NCBI RefSeq assembly: GCF_001412215.1
Contig: NZ_LLWP01000004.1
Location: forward strand, 62,001 to 126,000
DNA length: 64,000 nucleotides
Reading direction: 5' to 3'
Origin: Pedobacter sp. Hv1
GTDB taxonomy: Bacteria; Bacteroidota; Bacteroidia; Sphingobacteriales; Sphingobacteriaceae
The position numbers were made by a program, and so were the translations under genes. The notes below the pieces were generated by a model. That model did not search any database. It saw only the letters and a program-made list of their open reading frames with translations, and had not been told where the DNA came from. Below, in pieces: positions 1-11,744 of this stretch (position 1 is the stretch's first letter; each line of letters opens with the position of its first letter).

Positions 1-1352
1 ATACAGATCCAAATAGCCCAACAAAGGCCTCTGGAACACAGCTGATAGCCAATGCGCAATTGTTTTTACCTGGGATGAGTTCATCACCTTATGGGGTGCA
101 TTATCCTCAATATCTTTCTAACACTTCATTTACAGATAACAGTAGGTATGTAACCGTAAATTTTAACTTTTACGGATTATATACAGGCCCATTGATGAAC
201 TTGGAAAATGTAATCAACAATGCCAGTTTAGATGCCAACGAGGGTCCAGTAGTGAACCAAATTGCGGTAGCTAAGATCTTGAAAGCCTATTTTTTCTGGC
301 ATATGACTGATAGATGGGGAAATTTACCTTATAGTGAAGCTTTAAAAGGAAGCGCCAATTTTACGCCTAAATACGACACGCAGCAGGCCATCTATAACAG
401 TTTATTTACTTTGCTAGATGAAGCCAATGCAGCGATAGTGAGTGGGAACATTAAAAATGATATTGTTTATGGTGGTGATGTAGCGAAATGGAAGAGATTA
501 GGCAATACCATCCATGCTTTAATGGCTTTGCGCTTAAGTAAGGTTGATGCTACAAAAGGAGCAGCAGAATTTAATAAGGCTGTTACCAACGGAATGATGA
601 CAGCTAATACGGATAATTTAAGCTATCCACATTTGGCAGAGCAAAACAACGAGAACTACTGGTATAATTCCTTTACACGTTTAGGTAGAAACTGGTTTGC
701 AGTAAGTAAGCCAGTAGTAGACTATATGCAACCCTTAAATGATCCACGTTTACCAGTTTTTGCAAATAAACCAGCAAATACTGCCATTACCAATTATGTT
801 GGGTTAGATTATGGTTTACCGGGCTCTACCACGGTGGTGATTAATAATTTTAGTTTATTGGGCAGCAATCTGCGTTTGCAGAACTCTCCAGTGGCCTTGG
901 TTACTTATGCGCAATCTTTATTTGCAATGGCAGAGGCGGCAAAAATTGGCTGGATAGCCGGAACTGATGTAACCGCTAAAGCAAATTATGATAAAGCCAT
1001 AGAATTTTCGATCAGACAGTGGAACAACAACGATATCAGTGGTTTAGCGGCTTACATGGCCAATGCAGATGTAGCCTATGATTCTAACGATGCCTTAAGA
1101 AAAATTGGTAACCAGAGATGGGTACATTTGTTTTTGCATGGTTATGAAGGTTGGGCAGAATGGAGAAGAACAGGTTTTCCTAACTTTATCTCGCCTGCGC
1201 CAAATAACAATGGAGCATTAATCCCAAGAAGAGAAGCTTATCCAACGCAAGAGCGAGCCAATAATACCGTAAATTATAATGCGGCAGTAGCTGCTTTCCC
1301 TTATGGCGGAGTAGACGATTTAAATGCAAGAGTATGGTGGGATAAACCTTAA
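1..1352 (+). CDS. SusD-like nutrient-binding outer-membrane lipoprotein, C-terminal part (5' end outside window)
   Basis: The frame is open to the left edge: codons from base 3 read TDPNSPTKASG and continue into the body without a stop, so the TTG at 60 is not a start and the gene begins outside the window. About 450 residues are visible. The helix-rich sequence, with AYFFWHMTDRWGNLPYSEAL and a C-terminal GYEGWAEWRRTGFP ... IPRREAYP segment, matches the SusD/RagB-like subgroup usually called SusD-like_2. Such lipoproteins sit on the outer face of the outer membrane and cap a SusC TonB-dependent porin, which would be expected just upstream. The imported substrate cannot be told. A strong hairpin terminator follows the stop. 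Confidence is high for family, low for substrate. Confidence 0.88.
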   Translation, partial: TDPNSPTKASGTQLIANAQLFLPGMSSSPYGVHYPQYLSNTSFTDNSRYVTVNFNFYGLYTGPLMNLENVINNASLDANEGPVVNQIAVAKILKAYFFWHMTDRWGNLPYSEALKGSANFTPKYDTQQAIYNSLFTLLDEANAAIVSGNIKNDIVYGGDVAKWKRLGNTIHALMALRLSKVDATKGAAEFNKAVTNGMMTANTDNLSYPHLAEQNNENYWYNSFTRLGRNWFAVSKPVVDYMQPLNDPRLPVFANKPANTAITNYVGLDYGLPGSTTVVINNFSLLGSNLRLQNSPVALVTYAQSLFAMAEAAKIGWIAGTDVTAKANYDKAIEFSIRQWNNNDISGLAAYMANADVAYDSNDALRKIGNQRWVHLFLHGYEGWAEWRRTGFPNFISPAPNNNGALIPRREAYPTQERANNTVNYNAAVAAFPYGGVDDLNARVWWDKP

Positions 1353-1372
1353 TTCTTTGATTTGATGATTAT

Positions 1373-1410
1373 AAAAAAGCCCTGTTCTATAAGTTAGAAC
1401 AGGGCTTTTT
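1373..1410. terminator. Bidirectional rho-independent terminator
   Basis: A perfect 16-bp stem (arms 1374-1389 and 1395-1410, core GCCCTGTTCTA) with a 5-nt loop and A/T tracts on both flanks lies between the convergent SusD-like gene and the SpmAB-like gene. It can stop transcription from either side. Confidence 0.9.
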
Positions 1411-1427
1411 GATTGAAGTATGTATTT

Positions 1428-2705
1428 TTAACTGTTTCCAAAAAACAAGTAGGCCAAACCAATAGCGGTACAAACACCAACCAGATCTGCCAACAACATT
1501 GCACCAACTGCATAACGTGTATTTTTAATGCTTACAGAGCCAAAATAGACGGCTATTACATAAAATGTGGTATCAGATGCGCCTTGGAAAATACCAGATA
1601 ATTTACTGGCAAAAGAATCGGCACCATAAGCTGTCATGGTATCTACCATCATTCCTCTAGCAGCACCACCACTTAAAGGTCTAATCAACGCCGTTGGTAA
1701 GGCTTCTACAAAGCGGGTATCTGCCCCTAAAAAGGCAAATAGATTTTTAATGCCCAAAATTACTACATCAAAGGTGCCGCTGGTTCTTAACATGCTGATG
1801 GCTACCAGCATACCTACCAAGTAGGGAATGATTTTAACCGCAGTTTCAAAACCATTTTTTGCGCCATCAATAAAAGCGTCAAACACATCTATCTTTTTGT
1901 AAATGCCACCCAAAACAATCAATAGAAAAACAAGCAGGATAAGACCATTGCTCAATATGCCAGAAAACTGTTTAATGCCATCGGCATTAAGTGAGGTAAC
2001 ATACCATACCAATAAGGCAATAATTAAAGAAATACTTAAGATCCAACCCACAATAACAGGTTGAAAAAGATTAATTTTCTGTTTCAACGAAACGATCATC
2101 ATTGCGGCCATGGTACCCACAAAGGTTACGATTAAACAAGGGATGAATACATCTGTTGGATCTGATGCATTTTGAGATGCACGGATTGCGATTACACTTA
2201 CAGGAATTAAACTTAAGCCTGCAGCATGTAAACATAAAAACATCAATTGAGAGTTGCTGGCAGTATCTTTACTCGGATTGAGCTCTTGTAAACTCTCCAT
2301 CGCTTTTAAGCCAAAAGGAGTAGCTGCATTGTCTAAGCCCAATAAATTGGCCGAAAAATTCATGATCATGTGCCCCATTGATGGATGGCCTTTTGGGATT
2401 TCTGGGAATAGTTTAGAGAAGAATGGTCCAACAATTCTAGACAATAAACGGATACCACCTGCTCGCTCGGCAATGCTCATGAAACCCATAAATAAAGCAA
2501 GTATTCCAATGAGTTTGAGGCACAGCTCAACCGATGTCCAGCAGGTTTCGATAATTCCATTAACCTTGGTCAAATTGGTCGGATCGTCTGCCTTGCCTAC
2601 AACCATCCAGCTAAAGATATCTGTTTGTCCAAAAAAGAAACATTTAATACAGGCTACAACAATTGCAACAATAATAAAGCCCGACCAAATTCTACTTAAT
2701 GCCAT
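1428..2705 (-). CDS. Nucleoside-recognition (Gate) domain membrane protein, SpmA-SpmB fusion type
   Basis: A 425-residue, highly hydrophobic protein with many membrane segments. The N-terminal half carries the SpmA-type motif NLLGLDNAATPFGLKAM (about residues 115-131). The C-terminal half carries the SpmB-type LIRPLSGGAARGMMVDTM (around residue 345), followed by SGIFQGASDTTFYV. In spore formers SpmA and SpmB are separate proteins linked to spore-core dehydration; in Bacteroidota they are commonly fused in one chain and the transported or sensed molecule is unknown. This organism is not expected to sporulate, so the role is a transporter-like function of unknown substrate. It is followed upstream on the same strand, 35 bp away, by an M14 peptidase gene and the two may be co-transcribed. 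Confidence 0.85.
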   Translation of the reverse strand: MALSRIWSGFIIVAIVVACIKCFFFGQTDIFSWMVVGKADDPTNLTKVNGIIETCWTSVELCLKLIGILALFMGFMSIAERAGGIRLLSRIVGPFFSKLFPEIPKGHPSMGHMIMNFSANLLGLDNAATPFGLKAMESLQELNPSKDTASNSQLMFLCLHAAGLSLIPVSVIAIRASQNASDPTDVFIPCLIVTFVGTMAAMMIVSLKQKINLFQPVIVGWILSISLIIALLVWYVTSLNADGIKQFSGILSNGLILLVFLLIVLGGIYKKIDVFDAFIDGAKNGFETAVKIIPYLVGMLVAISMLRTSGTFDVVILGIKNLFAFLGADTRFVEALPTALIRPLSGGAARGMMVDTMTAYGADSFASKLSGIFQGASDTTFYVIAVYFGSVSIKNTRYAVGAMLLADLVGVCTAIGLAYLFFGNS

Positions 2706-2740
2706 GTGTTTTAAATTTTGATGATGAATGTAGTATTTTT

Positions 2741-3895
2741 TTAAAGTAATTTTCCATTTTGGAAGGATAAAATAAGCTCATTGTGGTCAAATAATTCAAA
2801 ATGTGCTTCCTTGTATAATATAATGTCTCCTTTTAAATGAAGTTGAGTTGAAGTGTAGCTTTGGTAAGCATCACAAAAGCTTAAATCGCCAATGTCTTGT
2901 ATGGTATAGGTTTTAGTGGTACTGTTACCATCAGCAGCAGGGCTCTCATCGTAATTAATGCCTATACTTACCTCAATTCCATTTAACATGATCTGATGGA
3001 TCAGTACATGGAAAATCTGCTTGTTGTTTTTAGGAATAGACAGATAATTTTCGAGGTTTTGCTGTGTGTAGCTTGTGGTAGCAATGCTTAACAAACCTGC
3101 CAATATAGCCCCAAAATAATACCTTCTAATTTCTTGTTTCTCAAAATCAGCTGCGAAACCTCCGGCTTCGATTAATATGGTAGCTGTTCCGGCCTTTTGA
3201 AAGTTGTCGCCAAAAGCACGAGGCTCAAATTCATCGTCAAATAAGCCAATATGTTTAGGAAGGAGAGGGTCGATTTGTTTAAACATTTCTGCAATCACGA
3301 GCATGGCATTTTTCCGAGTTTCGTTAATGCTCAACTCTTCGTCTAAAGCAGGTGCAAGAAATGACAAGGTAGCCGGTTTTAAACTCTTAGAGACGCTCCA
3401 AAGGGTAAGTTGATCATGTAGGTTGAAACCAAAGTCGGGCTTGATGTCAGCCCTGCATTGTTTTAAGATTTGTGCTTCTGAAGAGCTTTCTTTTAAAAAA
3501 TCTCTATTGATATCGATTTGTTGTGCATTTCTTCGGGTAAAAGCAGCTGCTCCATCTGGATTAACCATTGGGATGAAAAACAATTGGCAATTCTCAGTTA
3601 GCAGTTTTACATGTTCATTATCGCCCTGCAAAAAGTTGAACAGGTCAAATAAGGCCATCGTGCCAGTGGCTTCATCGCCATGCATTTGGCTCCACAACAT
3701 GATTTTGGTTTTACCATTTCCCCATTTCACTAAATTGATGCTGTGCTGTTGTACTGAGTTGCCCAAATGAACTACTTCAAATGTTGATGGAAGTTTTTCT
3801 ATTAAGCTTAAAATGGTTTGATGCTTAAAAAAACGGTTTTGTAATGTCTTTTCTTTAAAGTTTTCGTAATGATGGAGGATAGGTTGGAGATCCAT
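2741..3895 (-). CDS. M14-family zinc carboxypeptidase
   Basis: A 384-residue protein with the M14 metallocarboxypeptidase ligand set in order: HGDE (H72, E75), NPDGAAAF then INRD (N130, R131, substrate carboxylate binding), NLHDQ (H160, third zinc ligand) and ILIEAGG (E243, catalytic glutamate). No signal peptide is evident, so it may act in the cytoplasm, perhaps on peptides or on small amide substrates as succinylglutamate desuccinylase/aspartoacylase-like members do. The last ~80 residues form a small beta-rich tail. It lies 35 bp upstream of the SpmAB-like gene. A REP-like palindrome sits just before its start codon. The exact substrate cannot be judged. Confidence 0.85.
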   Translation of the reverse strand: MDLQPILHHYENFKEKTLQNRFFKHQTILSLIEKLPSTFEVVHLGNSVQQHSINLVKWGNGKTKIMLWSQMHGDEATGTMALFDLFNFLQGDNEHVKLLTENCQLFFIPMVNPDGAAAFTRRNAQQIDINRDFLKESSSEAQILKQCRADIKPDFGFNLHDQLTLWSVSKSLKPATLSFLAPALDEELSINETRKNAMLVIAEMFKQIDPLLPKHIGLFDDEFEPRAFGDNFQKAGTATILIEAGGFAADFEKQEIRRYYFGAILAGLLSIATTSYTQQNLENYLSIPKNNKQIFHVLIHQIMLNGIEVSIGINYDESPAADGNSTTKTYTIQDIGDLSFCDAYQSYTSTQLHLKGDIILYKEAHFELFDHNELILSFQNGKLL

Positions 3896-3917
3896 TTAAA
3901 ATCTGGCTAAAATAAAA

Positions 3918-3984
3918 TCGTCATTGCAAGGATAGAGAAGCCTCTTGGTAGAGTGCTTCATCATTTTGTTCCTCGCAATGACGA
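3918..3984. repeat. REP-like intergenic palindrome (copy 1)
   Basis: The outer arms TCGTCATTGC (3918-3927) and GCAATGACGA (3975-3984) are perfect inverted repeats, and pairing extends inward to AAGGA/TCCT with one mismatch. The interior contains GAGTGCTT and TTGTTC, also present in the second copy at 32804-32855. The element lies between two minus-strand peptidase genes. Confidence 0.65.
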
Positions 3985-4007
3985 ATTTAATAAATTTATG
4001 CTATTCG

Positions 4008-6860
4008 TTAAGGTTTATCCTCAGTTAACTCAAATCCCCAAGTTTTACCTTTTTCGGTTGCTGGAATACCACCAACCATCCAAACTGGTGCTTTAGCACC
4101 TTTAAGGTAATAATCGAAAAATTGTTGTTCACGTATTTGGATATCTTTTCTGTTCTGACGTTGTACCAAGTTGTGTGCTTCGTTATTGTAGTTGAGCAAC
4201 CAAACTGGTTTGCCTAAACGTTTTAAGCCTGTAAACATCTCAATACCTTGGTACCAAGGCACAGCTCCATCGGCATCGTTAGACATTACAACAACTGGCG
4301 TAGCTACTTTAGGGAAATTAAACAATGGAGAGTTTTCAATGTATAATTCTGGTTTTTCCCATAAGGTTGCACCAATTCTACTTTGGGTTTTCTCATATTG
4401 GAATTGTCTGTTCATTCCACTTTCCCAACGGATACCACCATAAGCAGAGGTCATGTTTACTACAGGTGCGCCAGCCCAAGCAGCTGCATACATATTGGTT
4501 ACTGTAATTAAGTGTGCCACTTGGTAACCACCCCAGCTCTGACCTTGGATACCTATTTTAGTACCATCAACCCAAGCATTTTTCTTTAAGCTCTCTACAC
4601 CAGAATTGATAAACTCTTCAGCAGATTTACCCGGATGACCAGTTTCATAACTGATATCTGGTGTGAAAACCAAATAACCATTACTTACAAAAAATGGAAT
4701 GTTTAAGCGAGATGGTGTAGGAGAAGGGGCGTTGTAGGTAAATAATCCGTCAGATAGTTTCTCGTAGAAATAAACAATCATTGGATATTTTTTAGTTGGA
4801 TCAAAATTTTCTGGTTTGTATAAAATACCTTCAGATTTGTAACCTTTTGGTGTAGTCCATTTTACCAATTCTGCAGTACCCCAATTGTAATTGGCCTGCT
4901 GTGGATTGGTACTGCTTAATTTTACAGCAGTTTTCAAATCTTTAGAAACATATACGTCAGGAGAGTTTACATAATTTCCTTTATCATAAATGTAGATTTC
5001 AGCATCTTTAGCTTTAACTACATTAGAATATTTAGCAGGAGACATGATGATCAACTCAGGGTTTTTACTATCATTGATGGCCTTGCGATAGAAACCATTC
5101 TCTTTGGTTTCGTTATTTACCGCATCCAATAACAACACATCTTTTTTAGTAAAGAACCTAAATTCTGGATTGGTTCTTTCTACACGGAAAGTAAGGTTAC
5201 TTTGTCTGCCAAAACCATTGGTTAAGTTTTTAGGTGCCGATTTTCCATCCGGAGAGAATTGCCAAATATCATAACGATCGTATAATAAAACAGCTTTATC
5301 GTCTTCTGTCCAGCCTGCAACACCATAGCTATTTGGATCATCAGGTACATCGTTATCTTCATCGTAGAATTTAACGGTCATTCCTGCATTTAAAGGGGTA
5401 ACTTTTCCGGTAGCTACTTGATAAGTGCTCCAAAGCATTTTTTTCTTATCATAGTACAACACATAATTGCCATTTGGCGATGTTGAAGCATTTCCGCCTA
5501 AACTCTCAATGATCTTTTTACGGCTACCTGTTTTTACGTCAACCAAATAGTAATCTCTAACAGAACCACCAGTCCATTGAGAGGCAATACGGTTGCCATA
5601 ATCTGTAGAAGCCAATACGAAACTTGCATTACCTTCATTTACCAAAGTGGCATCTGGTAATTTGTTATCTGTTAAAGGAACAATTTTAGGGTCAGTTCCA
5701 TAAATATCAATTGTAGTTAAGAAGCTTCTTTTCGAATCACGGTCAGCATTTCTCAATTGCATTGGCTGTAAGTAATCGTCTTTATAGCCCCAAATGTCTA
5801 ATTTGGCATTTTCGAAATCGATTAAAGTAGTATCTTTTGCTTTTTTAATAGGAGCGATGCCGAAAAATAATCTATTGCCGTCTTTGCTAAAGTTTAATCT
5901 TCCATCGCCACTTACAGCAAATTTAGCAGGCATGCCTGGCATATCACCATCAACCAAAATTTGAGCAGTATCTAACGTTAAAGAATTGTAATAAACATTG
6001 AAATCTTTAATTTCTGCTTTTTCAGGACTAGTTTCGCCTAAAAATGCCAAATGCTCACTCTCATCGTCAAAAATGAAGCCTTTGAAATTACCTTTACCTT
6101 TAACCAATGATTTTAAGGCACCAGTTTCTGTGTTTAATAAGAAAACACCTTGAGCTGCAGTTTTATCTTTTTTAGAACCGCTAGCAGCAAAAACAAGTTG
6201 TTTACCATCTTTGCTAAAGCTATAATCGGTTACAAATTTAAAAACACGTTCGGTACCAGTAGTTAAGTTTTTAACAATCAAATCTGTTCCTTCTTTGGCA
6301 GCACTTGCACCAGGTGCATCATCATCTGCAAAATAATCCTGATCATCATTTTTGGCTTCAGTACCTGCTGGAGCAGCTGGTTTAGCTTTTTTGCTGGTAT
6401 CTGGTGCTTTTTCCAAATTGTAAGCCAATAAAGCAGCTCCAGTTTCAGGAAACTTAAACGATTTTACTCTAGGAATCTTAGTTACAGCCAAAGTGGTTAA
6501 ATTGGCTATACCCAAAGTATCTTTGGTCATATCGTCTGGTTTTTTCTTTTTGATTTTCGCCATTCTGGTGTCTTTGTACCAAGGTTTAATGGCAAAAGCT
6601 GCGAATTTAGAATCAGCGCTAAACTGAGCAGAGCTTGCTCTAGAAATTTTAATTTTTTTTGCGGTCAATGTTTCTTGAAAATACAGATTGGCATCGCCTT
6701 CTTGCTGATTTACAGCATAAGCAGCCCAAAGACCATTATTGGTGAATTGTTTAATACCCACATTTTCCCAGGTATCATACACAGAATGGTCTAACGGTTT
6801 TTTTTGAGCGTAAGCTACACTAGCAAACAATAAAAAAAGTAAGATTAGTTTTTTTTGCAT
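4008..6860 (-). CDS. S9-family prolyl oligopeptidase-like serine peptidase, exported
   Basis: A 950-residue protein beginning with a clear Sec signal peptide (residues 1-18, cut near AYAQ). A long beta-propeller-like region (about 30-650) with WD40-like repeats precedes an alpha/beta hydrolase domain (about 690-920). The nucleophile is in GQSWGG (Ser775). The acid is probably in the NDADGAVPW segment and the histidine in NNEAHN near the C-terminus. Residues about 150-185 form a lysine/alanine-rich then acidic low-complexity insertion (DDQDYFADDDAPG). Such enzymes trim peptides in the periplasm or on the cell surface. It stands alone, 112 bp from the M14 gene and separated from yidC by that gene's terminator. 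Family assignment is firm; whether it acts as an aminodipeptidase or an oligopeptidase is not settled. Confidence 0.88.
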   Translation of the reverse strand: MQKKLILLFLLFASVAYAQKKPLDHSVYDTWENVGIKQFTNNGLWAAYAVNQQEGDANLYFQETLTAKKIKISRASSAQFSADSKFAAFAIKPWYKDTRMAKIKKKKPDDMTKDTLGIANLTTLAVTKIPRVKSFKFPETGAALLAYNLEKAPDTSKKAKPAAPAGTEAKNDDQDYFADDDAPGASAAKEGTDLIVKNLTTGTERVFKFVTDYSFSKDGKQLVFAASGSKKDKTAAQGVFLLNTETGALKSLVKGKGNFKGFIFDDESEHLAFLGETSPEKAEIKDFNVYYNSLTLDTAQILVDGDMPGMPAKFAVSGDGRLNFSKDGNRLFFGIAPIKKAKDTTLIDFENAKLDIWGYKDDYLQPMQLRNADRDSKRSFLTTIDIYGTDPKIVPLTDNKLPDATLVNEGNASFVLASTDYGNRIASQWTGGSVRDYYLVDVKTGSRKKIIESLGGNASTSPNGNYVLYYDKKKMLWSTYQVATGKVTPLNAGMTVKFYDEDNDVPDDPNSYGVAGWTEDDKAVLLYDRYDIWQFSPDGKSAPKNLTNGFGRQSNLTFRVERTNPEFRFFTKKDVLLLDAVNNETKENGFYRKAINDSKNPELIIMSPAKYSNVVKAKDAEIYIYDKGNYVNSPDVYVSKDLKTAVKLSSTNPQQANYNWGTAELVKWTTPKGYKSEGILYKPENFDPTKKYPMIVYFYEKLSDGLFTYNAPSPTPSRLNIPFFVSNGYLVFTPDISYETGHPGKSAEEFINSGVESLKKNAWVDGTKIGIQGQSWGGYQVAHLITVTNMYAAAWAGAPVVNMTSAYGGIRWESGMNRQFQYEKTQSRIGATLWEKPELYIENSPLFNFPKVATPVVVMSNDADGAVPWYQGIEMFTGLKRLGKPVWLLNYNNEAHNLVQRQNRKDIQIREQQFFDYYLKGAKAPVWMVGGIPATEKGKTWGFELTEDKP

Positions 6861-6996
6861 GGTTTAATATTAGTTAATAAGCGGTTTGGCCTTATTGAAA
6901 TTTAAAAATTGCAAATTTTATGCACAAAACCACTATTTGTACGTCAAATTTTACAAACAAGAAAAGATTTTTATTGAAGCCCTAAACCTAATGCAT

Positions 6997-7035
6997 AAAA
7001 AAACCGCAAATGAATACTGAAATTCATTTGCGGTT
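6997..7035 (-). terminator. Rho-independent terminator of pyrG-yidC
   Basis: Arms 7002-7015 (AACCGCAAATGAAT) and 7022-7035 form a 14-bp perfect stem. Read on the minus strand it is followed by a T tract (the A run at about 6997-7003), 20 bases past the yidC stop. Confidence 0.85.
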
Positions 7036-7054
7036 CGCATCAATTGAAAAATGA

Positions 7055-8857
7055 TTATTTACCTTTTTTCTCTTGCGTTTTAGCTTGTGCTTGCGTGCGC
7101 ATATAATCGTCTAAACGAGCTTGAAATTTAGATTTCTTTTTCTCGCCTTCTGGTTTTGTTTTGTTCTCTTGTAAAATGGCGTGAATTTTATCATCATTAA
7201 CCATCTTTCTAATTAAAAACTGTTGTAAGAAGGTTAACATGTTGGCCAAGAAATAATAATAGTTCAAACCTGATGGATAGCTGTTCAACACACCTAAGAA
7301 GATAATTGGCATAATGTAACCAATGTATTTCATTTGTCCGGTTGCACCAGAGATCTGATTATTGAAGTAAGTGTAGATTAAAGTAGAGATGGTCATCAAA
7401 ATACACATCAAACTCAAGTGGTCGCCAATAAATGGAATGGTGAAACCAAACTTGATAAAATCATCATAAGTTGATAGATCTTTCATCCATAAGAAACTCT
7501 CGCCCCTTAACTCAAATAAATTAGGGAAGAAGAAGAAGAAAGCCATTACAAATGGTAATTGTAGCAACATTGGCAAACATCCTCCTAATGGGTTAACACC
7601 TACTTTTTTGTACAGCTTTAAATATTCTTGTTGCAATAGAGTTGCATTATCTTCGCCTACCTTAGCTTTAATCTCATCCATTTCTGGTTTTAAGATTCGC
7701 ATTTTAGCCATAGAGATGTACGACTTGTAGGTTAATGGCGACATGGCAATTTTTAACAAGATGGTAAGTGCCAAGATAATTACACCATAACCCCAGTTAA
7801 AGCTTTCCAATAATTTAAATACTGGTAATACAATCCATCTGTTGATGTATTTTAATGGCCAGTAGCCCATATCAACCTGTTTCTCAATTTCTTGACCCTG
7901 TGCTTTTAAAGCATCGAATTTATTGGTTCCGAAATAGAACTTAAAGGCATAATTTTGGGTAGCCAATTGCGCAAATGGCAATTGCATATTTGCACCATAC
8001 CATTTAATCTGGCCCGGTTCTGTACTTACTTTAACCTCTAGGTTTCCTTTCTCAAAAGGTACTTGCGGGATCAATACCGCAGAGAAAAACTGTTGTTTAA
8101 AAGAGAACCACTCAATTTTACCTTCGGTTAGTTCTTTCTTCTCGTCTTTACCGATACCTAAATGGTCTGGATTTTTCTCTAAATATTTAAAGAAAGGAGC
8201 AGAGTGCTCTTGTTCTTTTTTAGCAGATTTTTCTTGCTCTAATAAAGTAGTTTCCCAGTTTAAAGAAATGTTGTTTCCTTGTACAACTGCGTTTAAACCA
8301 TTTAAATTAATGTTAAACCCAACATTATTGCTGTTTGGTTTCAAATCGTATACAAATTCAATGTATTTATCAGCATTGTAATTGGCACGCATGATGATCC
8401 CTGAAGCTGTTTGAGTAGGGGCAAAATAAAGGTTGTTGGTGTTTACAATTTTACCATCAATATTTAAGTTCAGACCAAACTTGCTATCGCTACCATTAAA
8501 TAAGATAACTGGTTTGCCACTATAAGTTTTTTGGTTTTTAACTTCTACACTTAAAATTTTACCGCCCAATGTGGTAAAGGTCAATTTTAAATTTTCGTTT
8601 TCTAAAACAGAAGTTGCTGCAGTGCCATTAATGTTTGCGCCAAAAGGACCTGCCAAAGTGGTAGAGTCTGGTTTTGTTGGGGCTGTTGGTGTGGTTACTG
8701 CTGCAGGAGCTGGTTTAACTCCAGCTTTTTTAAGAGAATCTGCTGTAATTTTTTCTCTTTCCTTTTTCATATCTGCCTCGCTTGGCTTCATAAAAAAGAC
8801 AGCTGCTCCTAAAATAACCATGATCAGGAACAGACCTGTGAATGTATTTCTATCCAT
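7055..8857 (-). CDS. yidC: Membrane protein insertase YidC
   Basis: A 600-residue protein of normal Bacteroidota length. It begins with an N-terminal membrane anchor (about residues 6-23), followed by an alanine/proline/threonine-rich linker and the large periplasmic beta-sandwich domain (about 60-330). The conserved insertase core follows, with the first core helix near NWGYGVIILALTILLKIAMSPLTYKSY and the hallmark NPLGGCLPMLLQLPFVMAFF. The basic tail KKKSKFQARLDDYMRTQAQAKTQEKKGK suits ribosome contact. YidC inserts inner-membrane proteins with or without SecYEG. It lies 20 bp downstream of pyrG and ends at a terminator, so the two form an operon, a common order in this phylum. Confidence 0.97.
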   Translation of the reverse strand: MDRNTFTGLFLIMVILGAAVFFMKPSEADMKKEREKITADSLKKAGVKPAPAAVTTPTAPTKPDSTTLAGPFGANINGTAATSVLENENLKLTFTTLGGKILSVEVKNQKTYSGKPVILFNGSDSKFGLNLNIDGKIVNTNNLYFAPTQTASGIIMRANYNADKYIEFVYDLKPNSNNVGFNINLNGLNAVVQGNNISLNWETTLLEQEKSAKKEQEHSAPFFKYLEKNPDHLGIGKDEKKELTEGKIEWFSFKQQFFSAVLIPQVPFEKGNLEVKVSTEPGQIKWYGANMQLPFAQLATQNYAFKFYFGTNKFDALKAQGQEIEKQVDMGYWPLKYINRWIVLPVFKLLESFNWGYGVIILALTILLKIAMSPLTYKSYISMAKMRILKPEMDEIKAKVGEDNATLLQQEYLKLYKKVGVNPLGGCLPMLLQLPFVMAFFFFFPNLFELRGESFLWMKDLSTYDDFIKFGFTIPFIGDHLSLMCILMTISTLIYTYFNNQISGATGQMKYIGYIMPIIFLGVLNSYPSGLNYYYFLANMLTFLQQFLIRKMVNDDKIHAILQENKTKPEGEKKKSKFQARLDDYMRTQAQAKTQEKKGK

Positions 8858-8877
8858 TATGATGTTTTAAACTTGTA

Positions 8878-10812
<1,935 letters not shown>

Positions 10813-11691
10813 TTATTTTTCTATTATTTTGTAATAGCGTACATAATCTATTTCCATTTTTTGAGGGAAGATGGTATCATCAATGCCTTGCGCACCACCC
10901 CAATCGCCACCTACGGCAACATTCAACAACAGATGGAATCTTTTGTCAAATGGCCATACCTTATAACCTGTACCTTCATTGGCAAATTCAAATATCATTA
11001 CATTGTCGTAATACCCACGTACGGCATATGGTGTCCAATCTACGCGGTAAATATGGAAAGCTGTACTGGCATCAGGAATTAGTTTTGTACTGCTTTTTTG
11101 TGTATTGATCTTGAAATAATAAGCCTCGGTATGGGTAGTGAAATGTACATTGTTTTGATCGTAACCAACGTGTTCCATAATGTCTATTTCGCCAGATTTC
11201 GGCCAATCGCCATAAGCCCGATCGGTAGGCAGCATCCATATTGCTGGCCAGGTGCCTCTTCCAGATGGCAGTTTAGCTTTAACTTCAATACGCCCATAGA
11301 GTACATCCATTTTGTTTCTGGTTACCAATCGGGTAGAAGTATAAGCCATTCCATTCATGCTTTCTTTTTTAGCAGTAATGAATAGTTTACCGTCTGCCAC
11401 ATTTACATTGTTGATGGAATTGGTATAATATTGCTTTTCGTTATTGCCCCAACCAGATCCGCCAAGGTCATAATCCCATTTACTATCTAATGGCAAACCT
11501 GTATAATCAAATTCGTCGGCCCAAGTAGGCGTGGCTTCGAAACTCCATTGTTTGTCAACAATTTCGGTTGGTTTTGGAGGAGTGATAATGATACCATCCT
11601 CCTTTTTTGTGGAACAAGATTGGCATGATAATATACAACTTGCTGAGAGTGCAATAAAGTAATAAAGCTTTTTGAACGGTTTAACCATCAT
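10813..11691 (-). CDS. Glycoside hydrolase family 16 lipoprotein (laminarinase/beta-glucanase type)
   Basis: A 292-residue secreted enzyme. The N-terminus is a lipoprotein signal (ALSASCILSCQSC; lipid-modified cysteine between residues 19 and 26). The GH16 catalytic signature GEIDIMEHVG places the nucleophile at E168, the helper at D170 and the acid/base at E173. WPAIWMLP upstream and the C-terminal MEIDYVRYYK strand are also typical of the family. EIDIMEH with the intervening methionine is the form found in laminarinase-like beta-1,3(1,4)-glucanases, so the substrate is probably laminarin, lichenan or a related beta-glucan. It is the last gene of the susC-susD-PKD-GH16 operon, 53 bp after the PKD gene, consistent with surface attack on the glucan imported by that locus. 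Confidence 0.93.
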   Translation of the reverse strand: MMVKPFKKLYYFIALSASCILSCQSCSTKKEDGIIITPPKPTEIVDKQWSFEATPTWADEFDYTGLPLDSKWDYDLGGSGWGNNEKQYYTNSINNVNVADGKLFITAKKESMNGMAYTSTRLVTRNKMDVLYGRIEVKAKLPSGRGTWPAIWMLPTDRAYGDWPKSGEIDIMEHVGYDQNNVHFTTHTEAYYFKINTQKSSTKLIPDASTAFHIYRVDWTPYAVRGYYDNVMIFEFANEGTGYKVWPFDKRFHLLLNVAVGGDWGGAQGIDDTIFPQKMEIDYVRYYKIIEK

Positions 11692-11744
11692 ATTTCCTGA
11701 GTTAATTTACTGTCCGGCAATTAGCCAGACAGTAAGGTTGTTTC

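Noticed and set aside
2254..2721. 155-codon ORF on plus strand
   Set aside because: It is antisense to the SpmAB-like gene, whose motifs and length are convincing; no family resemblance seen.
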